DNA of 64,000 bases, taken from contig NZ_JOEI01000029.1 in assembly GCF_000718095.1 (NCBI RefSeq), positions 81,475 through 145,474 on the forward strand. The letters are read 5' to 3'. Shown here in pieces: positions 43,658-52,130 of this stretch (the stretch's first letter is position 1; each line of letters begins with the position of its first letter). Both the position numbers and the translations under genes were made by a program. The notes under the pieces were generated by a model, which saw only the letters and a list, made by a program, of their open reading frames with translations, did not search any database and was not told where the DNA came from. The DNA comes from Streptomyces scopuliridis RB72. GTDB taxonomy: Bacteria; Actinomycetota; Actinomycetes; Streptomycetales; Streptomycetaceae.

Positions 43658-43915
43658 CTACGGCTTGACTCCCGGAGCTACGGGCTTCGTTCCCTCCGGG
43701 AAGAGCGGAACGGGCCTGATCCGGCGCAGATATGCCTCCGCCTGCCAGATCGCCTCACGTGCGGTGCGCTGTCCCATCAGCACACAGAGGGTGTACGCCA
43801 CGTCCTCGAACCGTCCGCGTGTGTCCTCGTCGAGCGGATCGGCGAGCACCAGCCGTTCCCAGGCCCGGTACCGGGCCAGCAGATCGGCCACCAGATGTCT
43901 GTCCGGCAGCAGCAT
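43658..43915 (-). CDS. DUF5133 small protein
   Basis: An 85-residue protein (LLPDRHLVADLLARYRAWER, YTLCVLMGQRTAREAIWQAE) matching the DUF5133 pattern, a family of short Streptomyces proteins of unknown function. GGGAGGTGG stands before the ATG at 43915. It is encoded alone. Confidence 0.75.
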   Translation of the reverse strand: MLLPDRHLVADLLARYRAWERLVLADPLDEDTRGRFEDVAYTLCVLMGQRTAREAIWQAEAYLRRIRPVPLFPEGTKPVAPGVKP

Positions 43916-44083
43916 GCCAACCACCTCCCGCGTTCGGGATCCACCCGCTCGCTCCGGCTTCGCACACAGCAGGGCACCGGTCCCCTCGGGGCCATTGTCC
44001 ACCCGGCCCCCGGCATCCGCTCGGCGAGTCCGGTGGGACCGGCCTAGACCTGGTGACACCGGGGCCGGTGGCGGCGCCCGGCC

Positions 44084-45382
44084 TCAGTCCTCGTCCCGTA
44101 CGAGCGCGAGCAGCCGGTCCAGGACGTGCGGACCGCCCGCCCGCAGCCCGTCGTGCTCGTACTCGTCCGTCACCCACGTCCGCAGCCCGCGGATCGCGCG
44201 CGCGGTGCGCAGGGAGTGTTCCGTGTCGACATACATGTCGTCGTGGTAGACGGCCGCGGCGACCGGCACCTCGTTGGCGGCCAGCCGGGCGGGATCGTAG
44301 AGCGGGCTCCAGTCGGCACGAGCCGCGACCAGTTCGGCGGCCTCGCGCAGCGGGCGCAGCGCGGGGTCGGAGTCGAAGTGCCAGGGGTGGATGGACTCGC
44401 CCGTGAAGTACAACGGCCCTTCCCCGGCAAGGGTCTTGGCCGCGTCGAACCGCGCGAACTCGCCGCGCACCCGCTCGGCCGCCCACTGCGTCGGCCGGCT
44501 GTCCTGGCCGTAGATCGCCTCGTGGAGCACGGCGTACAGCGGATGTCCGGCGTACGAGAGGGCGGTGGCCACGCTCTCCTGAAACGCGTCGGAGAGCGCC
44601 GGGCCCTTCGGCGTACGGACGAAGGCGTTCTCCAGCAGATAGTGCAGCTGATGGCTGCCGTCCCCGCCGCCCAGCATGATCCCCAGGGACTGGAACGCCT
44701 CGGGCGTGAGGATATAGCCGGTGGGGAGTACGGGCCGGTGCTCGGCCAGATACTCCGCGATCCGGCGGGCCGCGCCGATGTCCTGCGGATAGCGCGCGTA
44801 GAACGCCTCCACCTTGCGCGCGACGCGCGGGTACGCGGCGCGGTAGACCTCGTCGGCCGTGGCGTCCAGCGAGGGCAGCCCGCCGGTGATCAGCACGGTC
44901 TCCAGTCCCTCGGGAGCCGTGGAGAGATAGTGGGTGGCGCAGAAGCCGCCGAAGCTCTGGCCGAGCACGGTCCAGGGGGCGCCGCCGGTCAGCAGCGGCC
45001 GTATCGTCTCGCAGTCCCGCACGATCGAGTCGGCGCGGAAGTGCCCGAGATAACCGGCCTGCTGCTCCGGGCCGCCGTGCAGGGGCAGGGTCTGCCGGTT
45101 GACGGGGGTGGAGAGGCCGGTGCCGCGCTGGTCGAGGAGGAGCACCCGGAATTCCTCCAGGGCGCGGCCGAGCCACGCCTGCCGGCCGATGAACCGGCGC
45201 GCGCCGAAGCCCGGACCGCCCTCCAGGTACACCAGCCAGGGCAGATCCGCCTCCGCCCGCGCGCTCGCGACGACTTCGCGGGCGAACAGCTCGATCCGCT
45301 CCCCCGACGGATCGGCATGGTCCAGCGGGACCGTGAAGCGGTGGTCGGTGAGGACGACGCCGGGCTGGCGGTAGCTGGTCAA
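44084..45382 (-). CDS. Alpha/beta hydrolase, proline-iminopeptidase-like
   Basis: A 432-residue peptidase S33-type hydrolase. The oxyanion region is YLEGGPGFGARRF near residue 50, the nucleophile elbow VLGQSFGGFCATHYLS near 150, and LDQRGTGLSTPV near 90 is typical of the family. The C-terminal acid and His appear around YHDDMYVDTEH and DEYEHDGL. It would release N-terminal Pro or other residues from peptides. Start is a TTG after AGGAG; no better start exists. Confidence 0.8.
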   Translation of the reverse strand: MTSYRQPGVVLTDHRFTVPLDHADPSGERIELFAREVVASARAEADLPWLVYLEGGPGFGARRFIGRQAWLGRALEEFRVLLLDQRGTGLSTPVNRQTLPLHGGPEQQAGYLGHFRADSIVRDCETIRPLLTGGAPWTVLGQSFGGFCATHYLSTAPEGLETVLITGGLPSLDATADEVYRAAYPRVARKVEAFYARYPQDIGAARRIAEYLAEHRPVLPTGYILTPEAFQSLGIMLGGGDGSHQLHYLLENAFVRTPKGPALSDAFQESVATALSYAGHPLYAVLHEAIYGQDSRPTQWAAERVRGEFARFDAAKTLAGEGPLYFTGESIHPWHFDSDPALRPLREAAELVAARADWSPLYDPARLAANEVPVAAAVYHDDMYVDTEHSLRTARAIRGLRTWVTDEYEHDGLRAGGPHVLDRLLALVRDED

Positions 45383-45642
45383 GGGTGCTCCTGTTCTCGC
45401 TCGCCCCTTCCGGGGCCGGTCACGCGCCCCTCCCGGGGCAGTCACGCCGCACAGTTCAGCACACGGGGCGCGGCCCGGCCGAAGCCGCCCCGCCCCGGGC
45501 GTCCCGCTCCGTGCCACCCCGTTCCGCGACGGCGTGTGACGACCTGTACGGACCCGGGGCGCTCCGCGTTCAGCGCGTACGCGGTTCCCCGGACAGTCCC
45601 GGCCCGCGCGCGCGGCGGCCCGACCGCTCCTAGCGTGAGGTC

Positions 45643-46806
45643 ATGATCCGGTTCGAGCAGGTCAGCAAGGTCTACCCGGACGGAACGGCCGCCGTCGACG
45701 AGCTGTCCTTCGACGTCGACGAGGGCGAACTGGTCACGCTGGTGGGGCCTTCCGGCTGTGGCAAGACGACCACGATGATGATGGTGAACCGGCTGATCGA
45801 GCCCACCTCGGGACGCATATTCGTCGAGGGCCGGGACATATCGGGGGTCGACCCGGTACAGCTGCGCCGCCGGATCGGCTATGTCATCCAGCAGGTGGGG
45901 CTCTTCCCGCACCGCACGATCCTCGACAACACCGCGACCGTGCCCGCCCTGATCGGCTGGAAGAAGGCGAAGGCGCGCGAGCGGGCGGCGGAGCTGCTCG
46001 ATCTGGTGGGGCTCGACCCGGCGACGTACGGTCCGCGCTATCCGGCGCAGTTGTCGGGCGGGCAGCGCCAGCGGGTGGGGGTGGCGCGCGCCCTGGCCGC
46101 CGATCCCCCGGTGCTGCTGATGGACGAGCCGTTCGGCGCGGTGGACCCGGTGGTGCGCGAGCGGTTGCAGAACGAGTTCCTGAAGCTCCAGGCGACGGTG
46201 CGCAAAACGGTGCTGATGGTGACGCACGACATCGAGGAGGCGGTGCGGATGGGCGACCGTATCGCGGTGTACGGGGAGGGCCGTATCGAGCAGTACGACA
46301 GCCCCGCGGCGGTCCTCGGCACCCCGGCCACGCCGTATGTGGCCCGGTTCGTGGGCGCGGACCGGGGGCTGAAGCGGCTCTCGGTGACCGCCGTCGAGCC
46401 GGCCGATCTGGAGGAGCCGCCGGTCGCGAGGACCGACGAGCCGGCCCGGGACGCGGCGGCACGGATGCGTGCCCAGCGGGCCCGCTGGGCGGTGGTGCTG
46501 AACGGCGACGGCGAACTGCACGGCTGGGTCTCCGCCGACGCGCTGGCGCAGGCCGGGGAGCGCGGCTCGGTCGGTGACCTCGCCCGCCGGATGGAGGCGT
46601 GGGTGCCGCTCGGGTCCCCGCTGAAGCAGGCGTTCAGCGAGATGCTCCAGCATGACGCGGGGTGGGTGGCGGTGCTGGAAGGGGCGCGCTTCGCCGGGGT
46701 GCTGACCCCGGCGAAGCTGCACGAGGCGCTGCGCCGCTCGGTGGACGCGGACGCCCAGGGCATCGGGCGCGACGAGGTCGACTTCGACTCGGTGTCGGAC
46801 GCGTGA
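45643..46806 (+). CDS. Glycine betaine/choline ABC ATPase (OpuCA type)
   Basis: A 387-residue ATPase: Walker A GPSGCGKTTT near residue 37, signature LSGGQRQRVGVARAL near 140 and Walker B VLLMDEPFGAVD. A CBS-like pair of strands fills the C-terminal 120 residues, which in OpuA/OpuC proteins senses ionic strength. Its permease and binding-protein genes are not adjacent but lie at 60.0-62.3 kb on the other strand, as if separated by an inversion. Confidence 0.88.
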   Translation: MIRFEQVSKVYPDGTAAVDELSFDVDEGELVTLVGPSGCGKTTTMMMVNRLIEPTSGRIFVEGRDISGVDPVQLRRRIGYVIQQVGLFPHRTILDNTATVPALIGWKKAKARERAAELLDLVGLDPATYGPRYPAQLSGGQRQRVGVARALAADPPVLLMDEPFGAVDPVVRERLQNEFLKLQATVRKTVLMVTHDIEEAVRMGDRIAVYGEGRIEQYDSPAAVLGTPATPYVARFVGADRGLKRLSVTAVEPADLEEPPVARTDEPARDAAARMRAQRARWAVVLNGDGELHGWVSADALAQAGERGSVGDLARRMEAWVPLGSPLKQAFSEMLQHDAGWVAVLEGARFAGVLTPAKLHEALRRSVDADAQGIGRDEVDFDSVSDA

Positions 46807-46864
46807 ACGTGAGCGGTGGCGGTACGGAATCCGGCGCGGCGGCCGGGTCCCGTACCGACGGACG

Positions 46865-47866
46865 CTATCCGCGGGCGACCGCGATCGATCCCGCGAGCCG
46901 CTCGCCCGCCTCGTAGACCATGTACGGCACTCCGCCGTCCGTGCCGAAGCTCGGAGCGGCACTGCGGCCGTTGTCCGGGGCGCCGGCGGCGGAGTTGTAG
47001 AAGACGCCGAGGTGGTCGCGGCGCGTGAAGTCGTTGCCGACCTCCGTGATCATGAGGTCGCCGCCGCTCTGCTTGTCCTTGTTGTAGACCACGTACGCGC
47101 TGCCGTTACGGGTCAGCAGATGCGGGCCGCCGACATTGACCGCGCCGACGTCCGAGTGGCGTACGAGCGGGGTCTGATCAAAGGTCCAGTTCCGGCCGTC
47201 CGGTGACCAGCCCCAGGCGATGTCACGATGGTTGGTGGTGTTGTTGAGCATGAAGAGCATGACGTAGCGGGCGTTCCTCGACGGCAGGTTGTGTGCGAAG
47301 ACCCGCGCGTAAGAGGTCTCCGTGGACCCGGCGGGCATCATCGAGGTCGACAGCACCACCTTGTCGTAGGTGAAGGTGATGCCGTCCTTGGAGCGGGCGA
47401 GTCGCGTGGTGGTGTTCTCGCCGTGGAAGTAGAGCCACATCTCCTTGGCGTCCTCGTTCCACAGCACATGCGGGGACGAGACATGGCTGACCGAGTAGTG
47501 GGGCTGCCAGGTGCGCGAGACCAGCGGATTGGCCGGGTACTCCGTGAACGGGCCTTCCAGGGAGTCGCCGTACGCCAGGCAGATACCGCCGGGCGCGTCG
47601 TGCGGCGCGTAGTAGAGGTAGTACCGGCCGAGCGCGCCCGCGATCCGGCCCGCTGTTCCCCGGATGCACGGGAAGATGATCTCGCCGGTCGGGTTGTACT
47701 TCAGCTGAGAGGGCGTCAGCAGGGTTCTGACATAACGGTAGTCGGGGAATCCGCCGGGAGCCGCGGCGGCGCTCGGCGCGGTGCCGACGCCGGCGGCCAG
47801 TACGGCCGAGGTGGCGACGGCGCCGCGCAGGAAGATGCGGCGGCTCGGGTTCTGCGGCTCGGTCAT
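46865..47866 (-). CDS. Tat-exported five-bladed beta-propeller (GH43-like) protein
   Basis: A 333-residue protein with a Tat signal (NPSRRIFLRGAVATSAVLAA). After it, repeated beta-propeller blades are visible: YYLYYAPHDAPGGICLAYGD, MWLYFHGENTTTRLARSKDG, GWSPDGRNWTF and YVVYNKDKQSGGDL. This is the fold of GH43/GH117-type glycosidases. Without alignment the catalytic acids cannot be fixed. It is last in a leftward catabolic row and would act outside the cell on a polysaccharide. Confidence 0.75.
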   Translation of the reverse strand: MTEPQNPSRRIFLRGAVATSAVLAAGVGTAPSAAAAPGGFPDYRYVRTLLTPSQLKYNPTGEIIFPCIRGTAGRIAGALGRYYLYYAPHDAPGGICLAYGDSLEGPFTEYPANPLVSRTWQPHYSVSHVSSPHVLWNEDAKEMWLYFHGENTTTRLARSKDGITFTYDKVVLSTSMMPAGSTETSYARVFAHNLPSRNARYVMLFMLNNTTNHRDIAWGWSPDGRNWTFDQTPLVRHSDVGAVNVGGPHLLTRNGSAYVVYNKDKQSGGDLMITEVGNDFTRRDHLGVFYNSAAGAPDNGRSAAPSFGTDGGVPYMVYEAGERLAGSIAVARG

Positions 47867-47895
47867 GGGGTGCTCCGTCCCAGGAGTGTTGGGTG

Positions 47896-47943
47896 TCAGG
47901 AGTCGCGCGTATCAGGAGTCGCGCGTGTCAGGAGTGGTGTGGA
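47896..47943. repeat. 16-bp tandem repeat (three units)
   Basis: TCAGGAGTCGCGCGTA at 47896, TCAGGAGTCGCGCGTG at 47912 and a diverged unit at 47928. It fills the gap between the permease stop and the propeller gene start. Each unit carries a GGAG, so it may be ribosome-binding-site duplication. Confidence 0.55.
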
Positions 47944-47970
47944 TGAGCGGTCCGGACAGTGGTGCGGGCG

Positions 47971-49251
47971 TCAGAGGTATGTCGCGGCGGTGACGGTGAA
48001 TCCACCGAGCGCGACGAGCCAGACGTACGGCAGGGTGCGCGCCATCACCTGCTGCGGGGTGACGCCCGCGTACTGCGCGCTCCACACCGTCTGAGTGCTG
48101 GTCGGGTCGGCGACACCGAAGACCTGGTTGTACGAGGTGGCGAGGCCCAGTACCGCCACGGCCGGGTAGATGCCTGCCGCGATGAGCACCCCGGCGATAC
48201 CCGCGCCGAGGCCGAACACATTGAGCGGGCCCCGGTAGAGGCAGAGCGGTACCAGCAGGGTGAAGACCAGAACGAAGAGCACGGGGTTCTGCGGGCTGAC
48301 CGCCTTCACCAGCGGCGCCAGCGCCTCCACCGCGCCCGGCAGCTTCACCGCGGCCAGCAGGATCCCGATGGCGATGAACAGCACGATCGGCGCGGCGGCG
48401 GTCTCGAAGCCGCTGTAGAGCGTCCGCAGCAGCCGCTTGTTCATCTCCCCCGGCCGGGTGGTGGTGACCAGGGCGTACACCACACCTGCCAGCAGCGAGG
48501 GCACGATGGCCACTTCGAGGCCGAGCGCGAGGATCAAGGGCACGGCCGGCGTCAGCAGCGCGTACCAGGGCGCGTCGCCGAGCCGCTGTCGGCGTGAAAG
48601 CGGCTTCTCCGGAACGGACTTGAGCGACCAGGCATGCTCGACGCCCTTGCGCCGGGTCTCGATGAGGACGAACAGGACCGCGGCGGCCAGCGCGAAGGGA
48701 AACAGTTTGATCATGAAGCCGCGCACGGTCGGAATGGGCAGTTCCAGCGCGCTGGAGAAGAACTGCCAGACGGGCAGTTCGAAGGGCATACCCGCGGCGA
48801 TCCCCATCAGGATCGTGCCCGCGGCGGTGACCTTCGGGATGCCGACGGCGATCATCGCGGGGATACCGATGATCCCGGCGAGCATCGCGGCCGGCGCCGA
48901 GCCCGTGACCGTACCGACCAGGGTGGAGACGGCCAGCACACCGAGGGCGACCACCACGGGCCGGTCGCCGCCGAATTCGACGATCTTGCGGACGAGCGTG
49001 CCCGCGATCCCGGTCTCGTCGAGCAGCCTGCCGAGCCAGGAGCCCAGCAGGATGGCGATCATGGTGGCGGCGAGTGCCGGGGCGCCCTCCTGGAGCACCG
49101 TGTCCAGCAGACTGTTCTCGCCGGTCGGCGGGGCGCCCGAGACCAGCGCGATGGCGAGGGCCAGCAAGACGAGCGCGAAGGCCGTGGGGAGTTTGCGGCT
49201 CAGCATCGCGGCCACCCCGGCCGCCATGATCAGCAGAATGACGACGCCCAT
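47971..49251 (-). CDS. Gluconate/citrate-type ion-coupled permease
   Basis: A 426-residue membrane protein with 10-12 hydrophobic helices. The layout resembles the GntP/CitM/DcuC group (MLAGIIGIPAMIAVGIPKVTA, then MGIAAGMPFELPVW). It likely imports an organic acid. It ends 5 bp after the small 49256 gene and belongs to the hydantoinase operon, so the substrate may be a carboxylated cyclic amide such as oxoproline-like compounds. Confidence 0.75.
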   Translation of the reverse strand: MGVVILLIMAAGVAAMLSRKLPTAFALVLLALAIALVSGAPPTGENSLLDTVLQEGAPALAATMIAILLGSWLGRLLDETGIAGTLVRKIVEFGGDRPVVVALGVLAVSTLVGTVTGSAPAAMLAGIIGIPAMIAVGIPKVTAAGTILMGIAAGMPFELPVWQFFSSALELPIPTVRGFMIKLFPFALAAAVLFVLIETRRKGVEHAWSLKSVPEKPLSRRQRLGDAPWYALLTPAVPLILALGLEVAIVPSLLAGVVYALVTTTRPGEMNKRLLRTLYSGFETAAAPIVLFIAIGILLAAVKLPGAVEALAPLVKAVSPQNPVLFVLVFTLLVPLCLYRGPLNVFGLGAGIAGVLIAAGIYPAVAVLGLATSYNQVFGVADPTSTQTVWSAQYAGVTPQQVMARTLPYVWLVALGGFTVTAATYL

Positions 49252-49255
49252 GGCG

Positions 49256-49849
49256 TTACTTCTCTCTTCCGTGCGGAGTGGCCGTGGCCGCGAGCGCGGC
49301 GGTCAGCAGCAGCGGGCTGCGGCCCAGTCCGCACACCGCTCGGGCGTGGGCATGGGCGGCGATCTCGTCGGCGCCCGCGACATGGCCGTACGCCGTGTGG
49401 CGGCCGAGGCGTAGCACGACATGGCCGAGGGAGCGGCGCAGAGCGGCCTTGTCCGGTCCGTGGTGCAGCCGTTGGTGCACGGCCTCATGGGCGAGGGCGG
49501 CGGCGCGTACGGAGCCGACGGGGTACCAGTCGCGCCAGCCGAGCCGGTCGACCAGCTCCTCGGCGGCCGCGAGCGTGTCGGTGTACAGCTCGACGGCCGG
49601 GGGCCGGGAGGTGTAGCGGGCGATGAGTCCGCGCTCCATGCCTCCGTCGCGCTCGATGATCCGGGCCGTGCACCGTGCGGGATCGAGCGCGGCGCCGAAC
49701 TCCTCGGCGGCGTACGCCCATTGGCGCAGCAGTCGCGGATCGCGGCCCTCGTGGGTGGGGGTGGCGGCGAGGAGACGTACGGCGAACTCGATATCGTCGA
49801 GTTCCGCCAGTTCACGGACGGCCCGCCCGGTGGTGACCGTACGGGTCAT
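49256..49849 (-). CDS. Hypothetical protein with HEAVH motif
   Basis: A 197-residue protein with no recognised family. It contains AALAHEAVHQRLHHG near residue 120, which resembles a zinc-hydrolase HExxH site, and conserved-looking KAALRRSLGHVVLRLGRHTAYG. The start overlaps the hydantoinase stop by 4 nt, so it is likely translated with it and may be an accessory factor. Confidence 0.55.
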   Translation of the reverse strand: MTRTVTTGRAVRELAELDDIEFAVRLLAATPTHEGRDPRLLRQWAYAAEEFGAALDPARCTARIIERDGGMERGLIARYTSRPPAVELYTDTLAAAEELVDRLGWRDWYPVGSVRAAALAHEAVHQRLHHGPDKAALRRSLGHVVLRLGRHTAYGHVAGADEIAAHAHARAVCGLGRSPLLLTAALAATATPHGREK

Positions 49850-51975
49850 GTCCGTACCTCCAGCACGGCGATGACGGGTTCGTCGGCGGCGCGGGCCCTG
49901 AGTTCGCCTCGGGCGAGGGCCAGCAGAGGCCCCGGGTCCAGGACCCCCGAGAAGTCAGCGATCCTGGCGCCGATGAGGAGACGCAACGCGGGGGCACGGA
50001 CGCCGCCGTCGCCGTACGAGGTGGCCTCGCCCACCAGCCCGGCCAGTATCTCGGGGGCGCGGCCGGCGGTGGTGGTCTCGACGCGGGCGTCCGGCGCGTG
50101 CAGCCGTACGACGCCGTCCGCGTCGACCACCCGCACCGGATGGCGGGGGGCGCGGAACCGGCGGCGCACTTCGGTGCCGTACACGGTGTGGGACGGGGTG
50201 TCCGCCAGGATCCGTACCTCGGCCGTCCCGGTCTTGAGGCTGGCGGCGGCGGCACGCAGCCGTTCGTCCGCGTCGGCGCGGTGGGCGCGGTCCTGGGTGC
50301 GCAGTTCGGTGGCGCCGGTGGCGACCGCGCGGACGGTGTGGGTCTGCGGGTCGACGGTGACCTCGACCTCGACGCCGTCGGCCGCCGCGCCCTGGGCGAT
50401 GACGGCCCGTTCGGCCTCGGCGCGTACGGCGAGGATCTGTTCCTGGCCCGCGCCCGGGATGATCCGTTCGATCTGTTCGCGGACCAGCGCGAGGGCGACG
50501 CCGATGGGGCTGATCACCTCGTTGTGCCGGGCGATCCTGCCTTCCTGGCCGGAGACCGCGGCCAGGTGCGGGGTGACGGACGCGGCGCCGCCGCCCCCGC
50601 CGACCAGGACGGCGGTGTCCTTGTCGAGCCGGTAGTCGCGGATCATGGCGTCCACCACGGCCTTCACCTGGCCGGTGCCCGCGTCCAGGACACGCGCGGC
50701 GGCGGTGGCCACATCGGTGCCCAGCGCGGCGGCGAGCGGGGCGAGCGCGGCCCGCGCCACCTCCTGGTCGCAGCGGGCGAAGTCCCCTTCCGGGACGCGC
50801 CCCAGGGCGTTGGCGGCGCAGGTCATGGTGAGCGCGAACCGGCCGCCCGCGGCGTCGAGCACCGCGTAGTCGGCCGGGTCGTCGTCCATCGGGCTGACGG
50901 TGGCGAGGGTCGCGCCGCGCAGCTCGTCGGGGGTGGCGAAGCAGGCGTACGGCAATCCGGCGATATGCGCGCTGCGCGGACCTACCGTGGTGACCTTCCC
51001 GCCGCCGATCCGCACCATGGAGCCACCACCGACCCCCACCGTCCTGACATCCAGTGCGGAGAGATAGGACGTCCTGCCGAGGATGGTGGCGTGCCGTACG
51101 GCGACCTTGCCGCGCCGTACGACACTGATATCGGTGGAGGTGCCGCCGGTCTCCAGGAACAGGCCCTCGCTGATCCGCTCCCTCATCAGCGCTCCCGCCA
51201 CCCCCGCCGCCGGTCCCGACAGCACGGTCAGCAGCGGTCTGCGGCGCATCTCGTCCAGGGACATCACACCGCCGTCGCAGCGCATCACCATCAGCGGGGC
51301 GCTGACGCCCGCCTTGGTGATGGAGGCGTCGACCAGATCGGCGGTGGCGAGCATCCGTGGCAGGATCGCCGCGTTGACCACGGCGGTACGGGTCCGCTTG
51401 TGGAGCCCGTACAGCGAGGTGATCTCGTGCGCGGCGGTCAGCGGCAGGTCCCGGCCGCGGGCCGCGTCGAGTACGGCGTCCTCGCCCTCCGGCCGGTCCA
51501 CGCTGAACGGCTGTGTGGCCACCAGGACTTCGGCCCCTTCCCGTACGACGTCATCGACGGCGCTCCGTACAGCGGCGGTGTCATCGGGATCGGGGACATG
51601 CGCGTAGTGGAGCGGGAGCCGCTTGCCCGGGGTGAGTTCGAGCTTGCCGAGGGCGGCGAGCCTGCGGGTGAGCGCGGCGCCGGGGCCCGAGCCGATGCCG
51701 ATCAGTCCGACGGTGGCCACGTCACCCTCCAGCAGGGCGTTGGTAGCCTGGGTCGTGCCGTGGGCCAGGAAGGCGACGTCCTCAGGGGCGTGGCCGGTAC
51801 GGTCCAGCAGTCGGCCGAGCGCTTCCACGATGCCGTGGGCGACGCCGTCCTCGTGGTGGTGGCTGGTGGGAACCTTCACCTGCCCCAGCAGTTCGAGGGT
51901 CGTGGCGTCGACGGCCACGGCGTCGGTGAAGGTTCCGCCCACGTCGATGCCGACGCGGATGCGGTGGGTGGTCAT
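49846..51975 (-). CDS. Hydantoinase/5-oxoprolinase, HyuA-type
   Basis: A 709-residue HyuA-type ATP-dependent amidohydrolase. The N-terminal ASKHA signature is RVGIDVGGTFTDAVAVD, then LAHGTTQATNALLEG near residue 75. Core motifs include VLSGPAAGVAGALM, FLETGGTSTDIS and VLVGGGGGAASVTPHLA. It opens hydantoin- or oxoproline-like rings using ATP. No HyuB partner is adjacent, which is unusual. AAGGAGGTG precedes the ATG at 51975. Confidence 0.88.
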   Translation of the reverse strand: MTTHRIRVGIDVGGTFTDAVAVDATTLELLGQVKVPTSHHHEDGVAHGIVEALGRLLDRTGHAPEDVAFLAHGTTQATNALLEGDVATVGLIGIGSGPGAALTRRLAALGKLELTPGKRLPLHYAHVPDPDDTAAVRSAVDDVVREGAEVLVATQPFSVDRPEGEDAVLDAARGRDLPLTAAHEITSLYGLHKRTRTAVVNAAILPRMLATADLVDASITKAGVSAPLMVMRCDGGVMSLDEMRRRPLLTVLSGPAAGVAGALMRERISEGLFLETGGTSTDISVVRRGKVAVRHATILGRTSYLSALDVRTVGVGGGSMVRIGGGKVTTVGPRSAHIAGLPYACFATPDELRGATLATVSPMDDDPADYAVLDAAGGRFALTMTCAANALGRVPEGDFARCDQEVARAALAPLAAALGTDVATAAARVLDAGTGQVKAVVDAMIRDYRLDKDTAVLVGGGGGAASVTPHLAAVSGQEGRIARHNEVISPIGVALALVREQIERIIPGAGQEQILAVRAEAERAVIAQGAAADGVEVEVTVDPQTHTVRAVATGATELRTQDRAHRADADERLRAAAASLKTGTAEVRILADTPSHTVYGTEVRRRFRAPRHPVRVVDADGVVRLHAPDARVETTTAGRAPEILAGLVGEATSYGDGGVRAPALRLLIGARIADFSGVLDPGPLLALARGELRARAADEPVIAVLEVRT

Positions 51976-52130
51976 GGTATGGGCACCTCCTTGTGCACGG
52001 TGGGCAGGTCCTGACCGGCCGATGCGGTCGGCCGGCCAGGACCGGTACGCGGGCGGTGGGCCGGGCGGAGACAGGTGGAGCTGCTTCCGTCCGGCCGTCC
52101 CCGTCCGTCGAGGTGGGACGACGACGCGCG

